DNA of 64,000 nt from Candidatus Brocadia sp. (GTDB lineage Bacteria > Planctomycetota > Brocadiia > Brocadiales > Brocadiaceae): contig SOEU01000015.1 of assembly GCA_021646415.1 (NCBI GenBank), positions 30,826 to 94,825 on the forward strand, given 5' to 3'. A program made the translations under genes and the position numbers. Shown here piece by piece: positions 42,857-52,525 of the stretch. Every line of letters begins with the position of its first letter. Position 1 is the first letter of the stretch. The notes beneath the pieces were generated by a model. The model had not been told where the DNA came from. It made no database searches and worked only from the letters and a program-made list of their open reading frames with translations.

Positions 42857-45694
42857 ATGTTAACCAGCAAAAATCCACGTTTTACAAAAAAAGAAGAGGA
42901 CAAATCATACCTGTTAGTCTTTGTCATGGTTAGTTTCATCCTTGTAGGAATCACAGCATGGGCAATTGTAAACGAGACTGTTGACAGACGACCGTGGAAG
43001 AAATACCAGAAACAGTTCTATCGCTTAGAGTACGAAAAAGTCAAGCAGGACTACGAAAAGGAACGGGCAAATTTTGAAAGTCCAGACGTACAGACGAAAT
43101 ATAGAGAAACAAAGAATCATCTGGAACGAGCATGGGAGGAGTTTAAAAAACCATCGATACAAAATGAATACAAGAAATTATCAGAAGAACAAAAGACACT
43201 GAATAATGAGTTAGAGACCCTGAAGTTTCAGACAATAGTTGCCAGGAATGAAGGCATGGAGAAGGAATATCTCTATGGAAAGACTCAGAACGAACAAGTC
43301 AGGCATGAGCTTTTGGAATTAGAGGAAAGGGGTAAGGAATTTACCGCAAAGATTAAGGATCTGGAAGGTAAAGCTGCATCCATAACGGCAAGACTGGCCG
43401 TTCTCAGACACGACATCGATAAATATACAGAAGAGTTAGATACTTATACCGCTGGCATAGAAAGATACAAAACACAGTTGAATACCTTCAAGAAAACCCA
43501 CCCAAGCTTGCAAGTTTACCAAACCCATATGGAGGATTTAAATATTGTCGATCGGTGCATGTCATGTCATGTAGGTGTAGATAGGCCAGAAGGCATATCT
43601 ACAGAACAACCGTACGCTAGCCACCCTGACCGGCAATTGTATTTAGGCAATCACCCGCCGGAAAGATTTGGCTGTGTGCTTTGTCACGAGGGGCAGGCGA
43701 GTGCCACGTCAGGCGTAGAGAAGGCACATGGTGAGGTTGAATACTGGCTTACTCCGATTTGTCGTGGAAAGATGACTCAGGCGTCATGCATACGATGCCA
43801 TAACGAAGGCAGGGAAGTAAAAGGTGGTGAATTACTCTGGAAGGGCAAAAGGCTGTTTGAAGACCTGGGTTGCCACGGATGCCATGAAACAACGGGCTTT
43901 GGCGAGGATAAAAACAGGACAATCGGCCCGGGTTTGCGAAATTTACGGAACAAGGTAAAAGCCGGATGGATCACAGACTGGATAAAAGATCCTAAAAAAT
44001 TCAGGCCTACCACGTTAATGCCCGACTTCAAACTTTCTGTTGAAGAATCACGGGCCATAGCTGCATATCTCTGGCAACATGCCGATGAAAAAAAGACCAC
44101 CGATGGGATACCGGCCTTTAACGAGGAGCAATTATCACAGGGTGATTTCCTCTTTGAACAGATTGGGTGTTTGGCATGTCACAGTTATAAAGAAGACGCA
44201 GAACGGGGGGTTGCCCCCAACCTCGCACGGATTGGACAAAAGGTAAACTATGGGTATCTGGCGGAGTGGATTATGAACCCAAAGTCAAAGGAACCCCTCA
44301 CACGCATGCCCGGCTTCAGATTGAACCAGGAAAAGGCACATCTCATTGCCACATATTTGATACAGAAAACAGGTGGGGGCACCGTAACGGAGACATTACC
44401 GGATGCAAGGTGGCTGGAAGACAAAGAACTCTCACAAGCAGGAGATGCACTGATCAAGAGATACGGCTGCTTTGGCTGTCATGAGATAAAAGGCATGGAA
44501 GGGCTGGGGAAGATAGGGACCGAACTATCTGCTATCGGGTCGAAACCGGTAACCCTCTTTGATTTTGGATTATTAGAAAAGAAGATATTGGGCGAGGCAG
44601 GGCTTAGGCATTTCACCGAAAACGTGGGAAAGGCAAGGCAGGCATGGTTACGCGCAAAGCTGCACGACCCCAGGCAGTTTGATGAGGGGAAGTATAAAAA
44701 ACCGGAAGACCGCCTGAAGATGCCCGATTTTGGATTAAAAGAAGAGGAGATAGAGTCATTGGTAGTATTACTAACAGGGCTGAGAGAGGAAAAATTACCG
44801 GAAAAGTATGTTGCCAGGCTAACAGGAAAAGAACGGGCAATCGTGGAAGGGAAGAGATTAATTGGGAAATACAATTGCATTGGCTGCCATCAGCTCGACC
44901 TGGACAGATTGCATCTTGCGGGAGAGATTGAAGTGGCAGGGATGATAAAGCTGGAAGAGAATGAGGGGATCTATTTTCAACTCTGGGAGAATAATGAAAA
45001 GTTAGGGCGTAAGGCGGGTGAGACGGTGTACATAGACAACCTGCAGATCGTGGATAGGAAAAAGGCGGTTGGGGGCGATATCGCACCCGAAATCATCGAG
45101 TACCACGTGGAAAATGAAGGGTTAGTGCCGGAAGAGGCAAGGGTATTTGCGCCCCCGTTATTATACGGTGAGGGTAAGAAGGTACAGCCCGAATGGTTAT
45201 TCGAATTTTTAAAAGAACCTTTTGATCTCAGGCCGTGGCTCGACATAAAAATGCCGTCATTTAGCCTGCCGGATGATGAGGCCGCCAGTATTGCCAGATT
45301 CTTTGCCGAGATAGAAAATGAAGCATATCCCTTTGAATATATATTTGAGACAAAAAAAGAATACATAGGAGCAAAAGAGGCAGTGTCACCGGGCTACCTC
45401 CTGGCAGCAAAAAAGTTGTTTGAATCAAAAGATGTGAACTGTATTTTGTGTCATGTGAAAGGCGAAAAGATGCCTGAGGGTGACAAAACCGACTGGGCGC
45501 CAGACCTCTTACTCGCCAAAAGAAGGCTCAAGCCAGCCTGGATAAAACGGTGGCTCCTAGATCCTCAGTCCATCCAGCCTGGCACAAAGATGCCCAAGTT
45601 CTTCAGGGAGGGCGAGTTTCAGGACTACATCCCCGGCGCGCCAGAAGAACAGGCAGAGGTAATGAAGGATTATTTGATGAATCTGTGGGAGTAA
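42857..45694 (+). CDS. Membrane-anchored octahaem cytochrome c with long coiled coil
   Basis: A 945-residue protein with eight CXXCH motifs: CMSCH, CVLCH, CIRCH, CHGCH, CLACH, CFGCH, CIGCH and CILCH, at about residues 234, 272, 310, 338, 437, 536, 673 and 861. An N-terminal membrane span (about 20-42) is followed by about 170 residues of Glu/Lys-rich coiled coil (about 55-225). The C-terminal two thirds is a series of class I cytochrome-like units, each ending in a helix such as MPGFRLNQEKAHLIATYLI. It is the last gene of the Rieske/cytochrome b cluster and a likely electron acceptor of the Rieske protein. ATG 42857 is preferred over the TTG at 42830 inside repeat sequence. Confidence 0.88.
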   Translation: MLTSKNPRFTKKEEDKSYLLVFVMVSFILVGITAWAIVNETVDRRPWKKYQKQFYRLEYEKVKQDYEKERANFESPDVQTKYRETKNHLERAWEEFKKPSIQNEYKKLSEEQKTLNNELETLKFQTIVARNEGMEKEYLYGKTQNEQVRHELLELEERGKEFTAKIKDLEGKAASITARLAVLRHDIDKYTEELDTYTAGIERYKTQLNTFKKTHPSLQVYQTHMEDLNIVDRCMSCHVGVDRPEGISTEQPYASHPDRQLYLGNHPPERFGCVLCHEGQASATSGVEKAHGEVEYWLTPICRGKMTQASCIRCHNEGREVKGGELLWKGKRLFEDLGCHGCHETTGFGEDKNRTIGPGLRNLRNKVKAGWITDWIKDPKKFRPTTLMPDFKLSVEESRAIAAYLWQHADEKKTTDGIPAFNEEQLSQGDFLFEQIGCLACHSYKEDAERGVAPNLARIGQKVNYGYLAEWIMNPKSKEPLTRMPGFRLNQEKAHLIATYLIQKTGGGTVTETLPDARWLEDKELSQAGDALIKRYGCFGCHEIKGMEGLGKIGTELSAIGSKPVTLFDFGLLEKKILGEAGLRHFTENVGKARQAWLRAKLHDPRQFDEGKYKKPEDRLKMPDFGLKEEEIESLVVLLTGLREEKLPEKYVARLTGKERAIVEGKRLIGKYNCIGCHQLDLDRLHLAGEIEVAGMIKLEENEGIYFQLWENNEKLGRKAGETVYIDNLQIVDRKKAVGGDIAPEIIEYHVENEGLVPEEARVFAPPLLYGEGKKVQPEWLFEFLKEPFDLRPWLDIKMPSFSLPDDEAASIARFFAEIENEAYPFEYIFETKKEYIGAKEAVSPGYLLAAKKLFESKDVNCILCHVKGEKMPEGDKTDWAPDLLLAKRRLKPAWIKRWLLDPQSIQPGTKMPKFFREGEFQDYIPGAPEEQAEVMKDYLMNLWE

Positions 45695-45808
45695 TGCAAT
45701 ATCGCAGATCACAAGCGTAAAGGGTGACTTTCTTTGGTAAAATCACCCATTGACCGGCCCTATTCAAGCTTTCATTGCTATGTAAAGCAAGACACCATAA
45801 CATATAAG

Positions 45809-45881
45809 GGTGGGTTAAGCAGAGCGAACCCACCAACAGGGAGGTGGATTCGGCGCAAGAGACAGCGCCTTAATCCACCCT
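45809..45881. repeat. Two palindromes of the GGTGGGTT type
   Basis: GGTGGGTTAAGCAGAGCGAA then CCCACC (45809-45834) and AGGTGGATTCGGCGCAAGAG then ACAGCGCCTTAATCCACCCT (45842-45881). They resemble the dispersed repeats elsewhere in the window (stem ends GTGGRTT/AAYCCAC). The 237-base gap between the octahaem gene and the PIN-like remnant holds nothing else visible. Confidence 0.6.
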
Positions 45882-45931
45882 ACCCGGCTGGATTTGATTA
45901 GAAAGGAAGAGATATACATGGAAGTAAGCTG

Positions 45932-46187
45932 ATGAAATTGTTAATTGACCACGATATATACAAAATAACCGTAGATTTTTTAAGGCAGCTTGGACACGAG
46001 GTTGTAACAGCTAAAGAACTCGATCTCCATACGGCTTCAGATAAAATGTTGTTAGAGAAGGCAAAAGCTATGGACAGACTCTTTATCACCAATATTAGAG
46101 TCATGGGAAAAGATCGATTACAAGAAAGTAAGAGAAAGAATTGGGAAAGTAATTGCCCATCTTAAACAAAGTGAGCCCAAAAATTAA
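45932..46187 (+). pseudogene. PIN-like (DUF5615-type) toxin, truncated and frameshifted
   Basis: The first frame begins MKLLIDHDIYKITVDFLRQL and includes HEVVTAKELDLHTASDKMLL and AKAMDRLFITN, matching the N-terminal half of DUF5615 PIN-like proteins (usual length about 110). It then loses similarity; the aspartate expected after LITN or FITN is absent. From 46110, in another frame, KIDYKKVRERIGKVIAHLKQ then SEPKN is open and looks like the family's C-terminal end. The middle is missing. No antitoxin gene is visible next to it. Probably inactive. Confidence 0.5.
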
Positions 46188-46227
46188 TCATAATCAAAAT
46201 GAAGGATTCGGGAAAGGAGGAAAAGAG

Positions 46228-46431
46228 ATGCCTGTTACCATAGAATTAGAGCCGGGAACTTATTGGTGGTGCAGTTGCGGAAAATCAAACGACCTTCCGT
46301 TCTGTGACGGTTCCCATGTGAGAACAGAATATAAACCCCTTAAATTTGCGGTTACCGAGAAAAGGCAGGTAACCCTCTGCAACTGTCAGAGGTCGAAAAA
46401 TGCGCCTTTTTGTGATGGTTCACATTGTTGA
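46228..46431 (+). CDS. Double CDGSH iron-sulfur protein
   Basis: A 67-residue protein holding two CDGSH motifs: CSCGKSNDLPFCDGSH (about residues 15-30) and CNCQRSKNAPFCDGSH (about 51-66). Each would bind a redox-active, acid-labile [2Fe-2S] cluster with three Cys and one His. A GGAAAGGAGG site precedes the ATG at 46228. The frame is open further upstream but without such a site. There is no membrane span. In bacteria this small type is of uncertain function; electron transfer or Fe-S handling are usual proposals. Confidence 0.88.
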   Translation: MPVTIELEPGTYWWCSCGKSNDLPFCDGSHVRTEYKPLKFAVTEKRQVTLCNCQRSKNAPFCDGSHC

Positions 46432-46510
46432 CTATTGAAGATCTCCTATTTTCCCAGAAACTCGTTCTTAAAGATTATTTTATAAGCCATTGCAGAACAG
46501 GAGAGACTTT

Positions 46511-46548
46511 GCGGGTTCAAGTTGCAAAGGTTGCAAACCTGAACCCGC
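46511..46548. repeat. Palindrome GCGGGTTCAAGTTGCAA...GAACCCGC
   Basis: GCGGGTTCA and TGAACCCGC outer arms with inner GTTGCAA repeated in GTTGCAAAGGTTGCAA. It is followed by GAGGTTCAATCTGATATT, a half-copy of the GGTTCAATC family. Located between the CDGSH gene and the convergent exported-protein gene, where it could act as a bidirectional terminator. Confidence 0.6.
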
Positions 46549-46593
46549 AATGAGGTTCAATCTGATATTTCTGATATTGATGTTCATCAGGAA

Positions 46594-47223
46594 TTATTGA
46601 GTAACCTCAAATTTAAATTTAACAGTGCTTTTTAGTGTAGATTTTTTTGCTTTTACTGTCACCTTACAAAGATACAATCCCTCAACTAATGGCTTATCAC
46701 CATCATCCGGATTGGGAGTCCACGAAGAAAAATAATAAGAATTTGGATCCAGTTCGAAATCATTATAATTTATTTTTCTCGAATCATATTTCTTCAGTAC
46801 TAAATCCTGGTTATATTTAAATAATTTCCATTCTACCTCATTTAAAGGCATTTCCTGACTTGATCGAAAAGTTACATAAAGAGTGGTTGCGTCAGAAGAT
46901 GTCAGGGGGGTATGAACTAATGCAGTGCTCCCGTCATCTAAAGGTACTTCAAAACCTGAAAAACCGGTATACGATACAATCGCAGGTGACGAGGAGACAA
47001 AATTCCTATCAATTCCCGGTAATTTCCCAAACTCATTTATATCTTCGTTCCCTGCACTGATACAACCAAGCACAGAGTTTCCATCGTTTTGGATAATGGT
47101 AATTGATGGTTTTTTGAGACAGTCTTTGTTGTCCGCAGCCTGAGAAGCGTAACTTAAAATAAGAATCGAAATAACAGTCAAAATTGAACTGAACAATCCC
47201 CTTTTTAAGACAGTTGTTTTCAT
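46594..47223 (-). CDS. Exported protein of unknown function
   Basis: I do not recognise this 209-residue protein. The start is the ATG at 47223, with GGAGG 5 bases upstream; the frame is open 8 codons further but lacks a site. A signal peptide is seen at about residues 1-29 (LFSSILTVISILILSYASQA, cleavage near SQAAD). The mature part is beta-rich, with motifs such as FEVPLDDGSTALVHTPLTSS and EGLYLCKVTVKAKKSTLKST, suggesting an immunoglobulin-like or similar fold. It contains a cysteine pair (about residues 33 and 53). No operon partner. Confidence 0.6.
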   Translation of the reverse strand: MKTTVLKRGLFSSILTVISILILSYASQAADNKDCLKKPSITIIQNDGNSVLGCISAGNEDINEFGKLPGIDRNFVSSSPAIVSYTGFSGFEVPLDDGSTALVHTPLTSSDATTLYVTFRSSQEMPLNEVEWKLFKYNQDLVLKKYDSRKINYNDFELDPNSYYFSSWTPNPDDGDKPLVEGLYLCKVTVKAKKSTLKSTVKFKFEVTQ

Positions 47224-47440
47224 GTATTCCTCCAAATATATATTCAATTGAACGATATAAAATTGCTGTTATTTAGCATCTTTGCTTGTATTATGTCAAG
47301 CGTAAAAATAATAGAGTACCGAATTAAGCAATCATTGGAAGTTTTGTTAATGGACTGTGGCAAGTGGTGATTTGTTATGATTCAGCTCTTTTTTCCCAAT
47401 CGGCGCAGTTTACCCGATTACAAGTTTTTAAGAATATCTG

Positions 47441-47483
47441 CAAAAAGCACAGGATTCACAAATTGTTTTATCTGTGAATCCTG
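47441..47483 (-). terminator. Rho-independent terminator of the RRM protein gene
   Basis: On the minus strand CAGGATTCACA (47483-47473) pairs with TGTGAATCCTG (47460-47450), an 11-base perfect stem with a 12-base loop. It is followed by TGCTTTTTGC, with a T-run at 47446-47442. It lies about 50 bases downstream of the RRM gene stop. Confidence 0.75.
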
Positions 47484-47533
47484 CATTCTCAAATGTATTT
47501 AGCTGAAAACTCTTATTCGTATGAAATCATAAT

Positions 47534-47875
47534 CTAGAAGCGCCGTCTACTACCGCCTCGCCCTTCTCCTCTACCTCCGCCATAGCCGCCACCACGACCA
47601 CCACGTCCGCCACCGCGCCCACCACCTCGGTCAGTTCTCGGCTGAGCTTCATTGACGTTCAGCGGCCGACCCTTCAACTCCTTGCCGTTCATACCGACAA
47701 TTGCCGCCTGGGCTTCAGCCTTTCCCGGCATCTCAATAAATCCGAATCCCCTCGGTTCACCAGTAAATTTATCTTTAATAATTGTTACTGATGTAACCTG
47801 TCCAAAGGCTTTAAAAGCCTCTTCCAGGTCCTCCTGGGTTACTTCACGCGCCAAATTGCCCACATAGATATTCAT
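47534..47875 (-). CDS. RRM-type RNA-binding protein with Gly-rich tail
   Basis: A 113-residue protein. An RNA recognition motif covers residues 1-80, with RNP2 as IYVGNL and RNP1 as RGFGFIEM. The tail (about 82-113) is Gly/Arg rich (GGGRGGGRGGRGGGYGGGRG). This architecture is that of the cyanobacterial and planctomycete Rbp family, often cold-inducible. A strong AAAAAGGAGA site precedes the ATG, and a clear terminator follows. The leader (47876-47997) contains GTCTG-GCGT-CAGAC, a small hairpin that may influence expression. Binding targets are unknown. Confidence 0.9.
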   Translation of the reverse strand: MNIYVGNLAREVTQEDLEEAFKAFGQVTSVTIIKDKFTGEPRGFGFIEMPGKAEAQAAIVGMNGKELKGRPLNVNEAQPRTDRGGGRGGGRGGRGGGYGGGRGEGRGGSRRRF

Positions 47876-47997
47876 TCAAATCTCCTTTTTGTTTACATTC
47901 TCAGGAATGTACGTGTAACCGGTTTCGTCTGACGCCAGACTCTATGGAAAATCTCTTTGAAAACACAACATAATACTATATAATACTTTTACTTAAA

Positions 47998-50286
47998 ATG
48001 ATAGAAGATTTGAAAATCACTTCCGCAATAGAACAAATAAAGCAGAAGAAAATCAGGATACAGGAATACCAAGACAAAATGGCTGAGCAGACAATAAAAT
48101 TTGATGTTATTGGCATGCACTGTGTCAATTGTGCCATGACAATTGAACGAAGACTAAAGGATCTAAGAGGGGTTAAATCGGCCCGGATTAATTTTTCCCG
48201 TGCAACGGGGATTGTGACCTATGATGCTAACGTCACAAACAAGACTCAAATCACAAGATACGTGAAAGAGATTGGCTATACAGCCAAAGAACGGGTTCGC
48301 CTGGACCAAACCTCTCAGGCATCCATTCAGATGGGATGGCTCATCCTGAGTATCGTGGCCTCCGCTGCCATGATGGTACTGATGTATGTACCCATGCCCG
48401 CCTCAATACATAACTACATGCCTTATATAATGATGATTATTGCTACCTTGACAGTGTTGGGACCGGGGATGGATTTCTTTGTGAGCGCCTACAAGTCCAT
48501 CAGGAATCTTTTTGCCAATATGGACGTGCTGGTTTCGATGGGTGTCTTGTCCGCCTATATCTACAGTATCTTTGCTGTCCTCGGCGCCTTCGGTATGGCA
48601 GGTCACGCATTTTTCGAGACGGCAGTGATGCTGATTACCTTTATCCGCATCGGAAAGTATCTGGAAGAACGGGTGAAGGGAAGGGCAAGTCATACGCTTC
48701 AGAAATTGGTAAAACTCCAGGCCGATAAGGCGCGGTTGTTGTCAACGGAAGGAAAAGAGACAGAGGTTAGTGCCTCTTCTCTTCATGCGGGGGATATTGT
48801 GGCAGTCAGGGCAGGCGAAATCATCCCTGTGGATGGTGTGGTTATGGAAGGGGTCTCATCGGTGGATGAATCCATGGTAACAGGTGAGTCTGTGCCCATT
48901 GTGAAGCAGAAAGGTGACAGTGTCATAGGGGCAACCATAAATAAAACGGGTGTTTTAATGGTGAAGACCACAAAGGTGGGCGAAGAAACCGTTTTATCGC
49001 AGATTATCACTATGGTTGAAGATGCCCAGATGGATAAGGCCCCTATCCAGCGATTTGCAGATCGGGTATCCAACATATTTGTTCCCATCGTCGTAGGTTT
49101 GTCCCTAGCGACCTTTCTCTGCTGGTATTTTGTGTTCTATGATACTGCCGGACAGCAGCCCTTTGTCCGGGCTTTAAAGATGGCAATTGCCGTATTGGTA
49201 ATTGCATGTCCGTGCGCCATGGGACTCGCCACCCCAACGGCCATTATGGTGGGAAGTGGTGTGGGTCTTGATCACTCCATCCTTATCAAACGTGCCAGCG
49301 CCCTTGAGGAAATTGCACGGCTCGATGTCATGGTATTCGACAAGACGGGCACCATTACCGAGGGACGCTTTGTGATAACCGATATTGCACCTTCAAATAT
49401 GGTTATTGAATCTGAGTTGATTATCCTTGCGGCAGCGGGGTGTGCCCTTTCAAACCATCCCCTCTCCCAATCGGTGGTGGATGAGGCGCGAGAAAGAGGT
49501 CTCGCATGGGATGCAGTTCAGGATTTCCATGAAGAAACAGGGCGTGGTATTATCTGCCGCTATAAGGAAAAGGTTTTACTGATTGGAAACGAGGGGCTTT
49601 TGACCTCTCGCGGCGTGAAAAGCGACGGACTACAGAATAAGGTCGAGGAACTAGAGGCACAGGGAAAATCCCTCATGTACGTGGCATACGATGGCAGATG
49701 TGCCGGTGTCCTGGGTCTTATGGATAAAATAAAGCAAAATGCACAGGACGTTGTGATACAACTAAAACAAATGAACATACGTGCCATGATGATAACGGGC
49801 GATAGCGAGTTAGTGGCAAAGACAGTGGCATCGGAGGTGGGTATTGAGGAGTACCGTGCGAAAGTCTTACCTGCAGAAAAGATGGAGACTATAAAGAATT
49901 TTCAGGGAAAGGGGCTGAAGGTCGGTATGCTTGGTGACGGCATCAATGATGCCCCTGCGCTTGCACAGGCAGACGTGGGCATTGCTATCGGCGCGGGGAC
50001 TGATGTCGCAAAGGAAACCGGGGATATTGTTTTAATAAAAAATGACATGATGGATGTTGTAAAGGCAATTCAATTGGGCCGGCGAACACTGTCCAAGATC
50101 AGGCAGAATTTGTTTTGGGCATTCTTTTACAATGTAATTGGAATTCCCATTGCGGCCGGTGTTATGTATCCACTTTTTGGTATAAGCCTGAAGCCCGAGT
50201 ATGCAGGACTAGCAATGGCATTTTCCTCTGTGTCTGTGGTAACAAATTCCTTATTGCTGAAATGCATCACCTTTCATAAGCAATGA
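47998..50286 (+). CDS. copA: Copper-translocating P-type ATPase
   Basis: A 762-residue P1B-type ATPase that exports Cu(I). One N-terminal HMA domain carries GMHCVNC (about residues 39-45). Catalytic motifs are all present: TGES (about 297-300), the metal-site CPC in [16 protein letters not shown] with the phosphorylated Asp, SNHPLS and [10 protein letters not shown]. Eight membrane spans are predicted. The start is an ATG at 47998 without a Shine-Dalgarno; ATG at 48079 ([10 protein letters not shown]) is an alternative near the HMA domain. Copper handling is needed for multicopper and haem proteins. No CueR- or CsoR-type regulator is adjacent. Confidence 0.93.
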   Translation: MIEDLKITSAIEQIKQKKIRIQEYQDKMAEQTIKFDVIGMHCVNCAMTIERRLKDLRGVKSARINFSRATGIVTYDANVTNKTQITRYVKEIGYTAKERVRLDQTSQASIQMGWLILSIVASAAMMVLMYVPMPASIHNYMPYIMMIIATLTVLGPGMDFFVSAYKSIRNLFANMDVLVSMGVLSAYIYSIFAVLGAFGMAGHAFFETAVMLITFIRIGKYLEERVKGRASHTLQKLVKLQADKARLLSTEGKETEVSASSLHAGDIVAVRAGEIIPVDGVVMEGVSSVDESMVTGESVPIVKQKGDSVIGATINKTGVLMVKTTKVGEETVLSQIITMVEDAQMDKAPIQRFADRVSNIFVPIVVGLSLATFLCWYFVFYDTAGQQPFVRALKMAIAVLVIACPCAMGLATPTAIMVGSGVGLDHSILIKRASALEEIARLDVMVFDKTGTITEGRFVITDIAPSNMVIESELIILAAAGCALSNHPLSQSVVDEARERGLAWDAVQDFHEETGRGIICRYKEKVLLIGNEGLLTSRGVKSDGLQNKVEELEAQGKSLMYVAYDGRCAGVLGLMDKIKQNAQDVVIQLKQMNIRAMMITGDSELVAKTVASEVGIEEYRAKVLPAEKMETIKNFQGKGLKVGMLGDGINDAPALAQADVGIAIGAGTDVAKETGDIVLIKNDMMDVVKAIQLGRRTLSKIRQNLFWAFFYNVIGIPIAAGVMYPLFGISLKPEYAGLAMAFSSVSVVTNSLLLKCITFHKQ

Positions 50287-50340
50287 ATTTTTCCTTGTAC
50301 CCTTTGCGCCTTTGTGTTGAGCATTACAAATACCCTATGC

Positions 50341-52383
50341 CTATTTTGCATGGGTAGCCTGGGCCTGGGCAATAATGGATTGCATGAGGTGGGCTGGCAC
50401 GATGTCGTAGTGTGAAAATTCCATGGTAAATGAACCCTGGCCGCCAGTCATGGATTTCAGTTCCGTTTCATAATTAGCTACGGATGACATAGGAATGGAA
50501 GCCCGCACGACCTGCAAATCCCCTAAAGAATCCAGTCCTTTGATGTGTCCGCGATGACTGGAAAGATTTCCTGTAATTTCACCCATAAATTTCGCGGGGA
50601 TTGTAACCTCGATATTTACCATCGGCTCAAGAAGCACAGGTTTGGCATGATTGAAGGCATCCTGAAAGGCATGTGAGGCCGCTATCTTGAAAGCAGCTTC
50701 GGAAGAATCCACATCATGATAAGAGCCGTGGAACAACCGTACCCGTACATCTACAATAGGATACCCGATCAAGATACCTTTGTGAAGAACCTCTTGAATC
50801 CCCTTTTCAACGGCCGGGATGTATTGACGGGGGATGACTCCACCCACTATCTCATCGACAAACTCAAACCCGGCTCCCCTCGGCAGTGGCTCAATCCTGA
50901 TATGTACCTCTCCGTACTGTCCGTGTCCACCTGATTGTTTCTTGTGCTTATACTGTGCCTGTGCCCCGGCTGTAATAGTTTCTTTGTAAGGAATTTTTGG
51001 GGTATGGGTCTCTACATCGATTCCAAAACGTCGTTTTAACCGGCTGATCATTATCTGTAAATGAAGTGTGCTCATGCCCGTAATAACCAACTCGTTGGTC
51101 AGGGTATCATGAGAAACCCTGAAGGTTTTATCTTCCTCGGTAAGTTTATGAAGGCACTCGCTGATCTTTTTCTCTGCACCCTTGCTTATGGGTACCACAG
51201 CCAGGGAGGACATAGGGGTTGGAAATACAATCTCCGGGAATTTTACCGGATGTTTTGGATCGCAGATGGTATCGGAGATGTGCATGTCCTCCAGTTTAGA
51301 CACGGCGATAATATCCCCCGGGATGGCCTTTGAAACTGGTTGTTGCTCTTTTCCAAAGACCCGGTACATATGTCCGGCCTTATTGGTCTTTTTGCTCGTC
51401 ACATTATAAAATGACATTTCACCATCCAGTTCACCGGAGATGACCCGAAAATAAGTTAATTTCCCCACAAAAGGGTCAATTACCGATTTAAACACACAGG
51501 CGCTAAAAGGTGCTTCTTTTGCGGTTTCTAAGATAATTTCCTGATTTTTTTGCAGATCAATAGCAGCCCTTTTGCCCCCTTCCAGCGGAGACGGAGAAAA
51601 GTTCGCTATGGCATCCAATACATCCTCAATCCCTGAGACTTTTTTGTTGGAACAGCAGAGAATAGGCACGACATTTCCGCACGCAACAGCCTTCACAAAG
51701 CAGGATTGCAAGACTGCCCGCTCGATCTCTTTTCCATCGAGATATTTTTCCATCAATGCATCCTCGGCAGAAACGATGGCTTCGATTAAGGCATCGTGTG
51801 ATGCATGAGCGTCGCCCATAACCCCATTTGGCAAAGGATTGGATAATTCAAACAGATTGACAACACCTTGAAAATCATGTCCGGTTCCGACAGGCAAGAC
51901 TAACGGGACACACGTATTTCCAAAGGTATTTTTAACAGATTCAAGCATGGCCTGATAATCGACATTTTCACCGTCCATCTTCGTCACTATTATTATTTTC
52001 CCGAGTCTTTTTTGGCAGGCCAGATCCCAGAGTTTTCGGGTATTGACTTGAATGCCATCCGTAGCCGATAAGATAATAAGGGCTGTTTCTGCAGCGACAA
52101 GTGAGGAGATCGTGTCTCGAATAAAATCAGGGTAACCGGGGGTATCAATAACATTGATCTCCCGCCCCTTCCAGTTACAATGCAGGATGGAAGAGTCTAT
52201 CGAATGCCTTTTCTCTTTTGCATCGGGGTCATAATCTGCAACCGAGGTACCATTCTCAACACTGCCAAGGCGTGTGGTCGCTCCAGCCTTAAAAAGCATT
52301 GATTCCACCAGCGAAGTCTTCCCTGAAGCACCATGTCCCAGGAGTACAATGGTCCGAATGTCTTTTGTTTCATACGGAATCAT
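50341..52383 (-). CDS. Elongation factor G-like protein (EF-G2 type)
   Basis: A 680-residue paralogue of EF-G. The G domain has GHGASGKTSL (about residues 16-25), DTPGYPDF and TKMDGENVD. Domains II-V follow, including HGQYGEVHIRIEPLPRGAGF. The G1 motif GHGASGKT differs from canonical EF-G (AHIDAGKT) and marks the EF-G-like group found in many bacteria with unclear role. The canonical fusA is not in the window. It is convergent with copA. Confidence 0.88.
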   Translation of the reverse strand: MIPYETKDIRTIVLLGHGASGKTSLVESMLFKAGATTRLGSVENGTSVADYDPDAKEKRHSIDSSILHCNWKGREINVIDTPGYPDFIRDTISSLVAAETALIILSATDGIQVNTRKLWDLACQKRLGKIIIVTKMDGENVDYQAMLESVKNTFGNTCVPLVLPVGTGHDFQGVVNLFELSNPLPNGVMGDAHASHDALIEAIVSAEDALMEKYLDGKEIERAVLQSCFVKAVACGNVVPILCCSNKKVSGIEDVLDAIANFSPSPLEGGKRAAIDLQKNQEIILETAKEAPFSACVFKSVIDPFVGKLTYFRVISGELDGEMSFYNVTSKKTNKAGHMYRVFGKEQQPVSKAIPGDIIAVSKLEDMHISDTICDPKHPVKFPEIVFPTPMSSLAVVPISKGAEKKISECLHKLTEEDKTFRVSHDTLTNELVITGMSTLHLQIMISRLKRRFGIDVETHTPKIPYKETITAGAQAQYKHKKQSGGHGQYGEVHIRIEPLPRGAGFEFVDEIVGGVIPRQYIPAVEKGIQEVLHKGILIGYPIVDVRVRLFHGSYHDVDSSEAAFKIAASHAFQDAFNHAKPVLLEPMVNIEVTIPAKFMGEITGNLSSHRGHIKGLDSLGDLQVVRASIPMSSVANYETELKSMTGGQGSFTMEFSHYDIVPAHLMQSIIAQAQATHAK

Positions 52384-52525
52384 AGATCACCTCCAGCACA
52401 AGTGTTTGGACTTGTAGGAAAATAACCACAAAGACACAAAGAACACAGCGATAAACTTTTTTGAATCTTGTTTTTGTATCTTGACGTTAATTATCTTTTC
52501 ATTTCTCTGCGGTTCTCCGTGGCTT

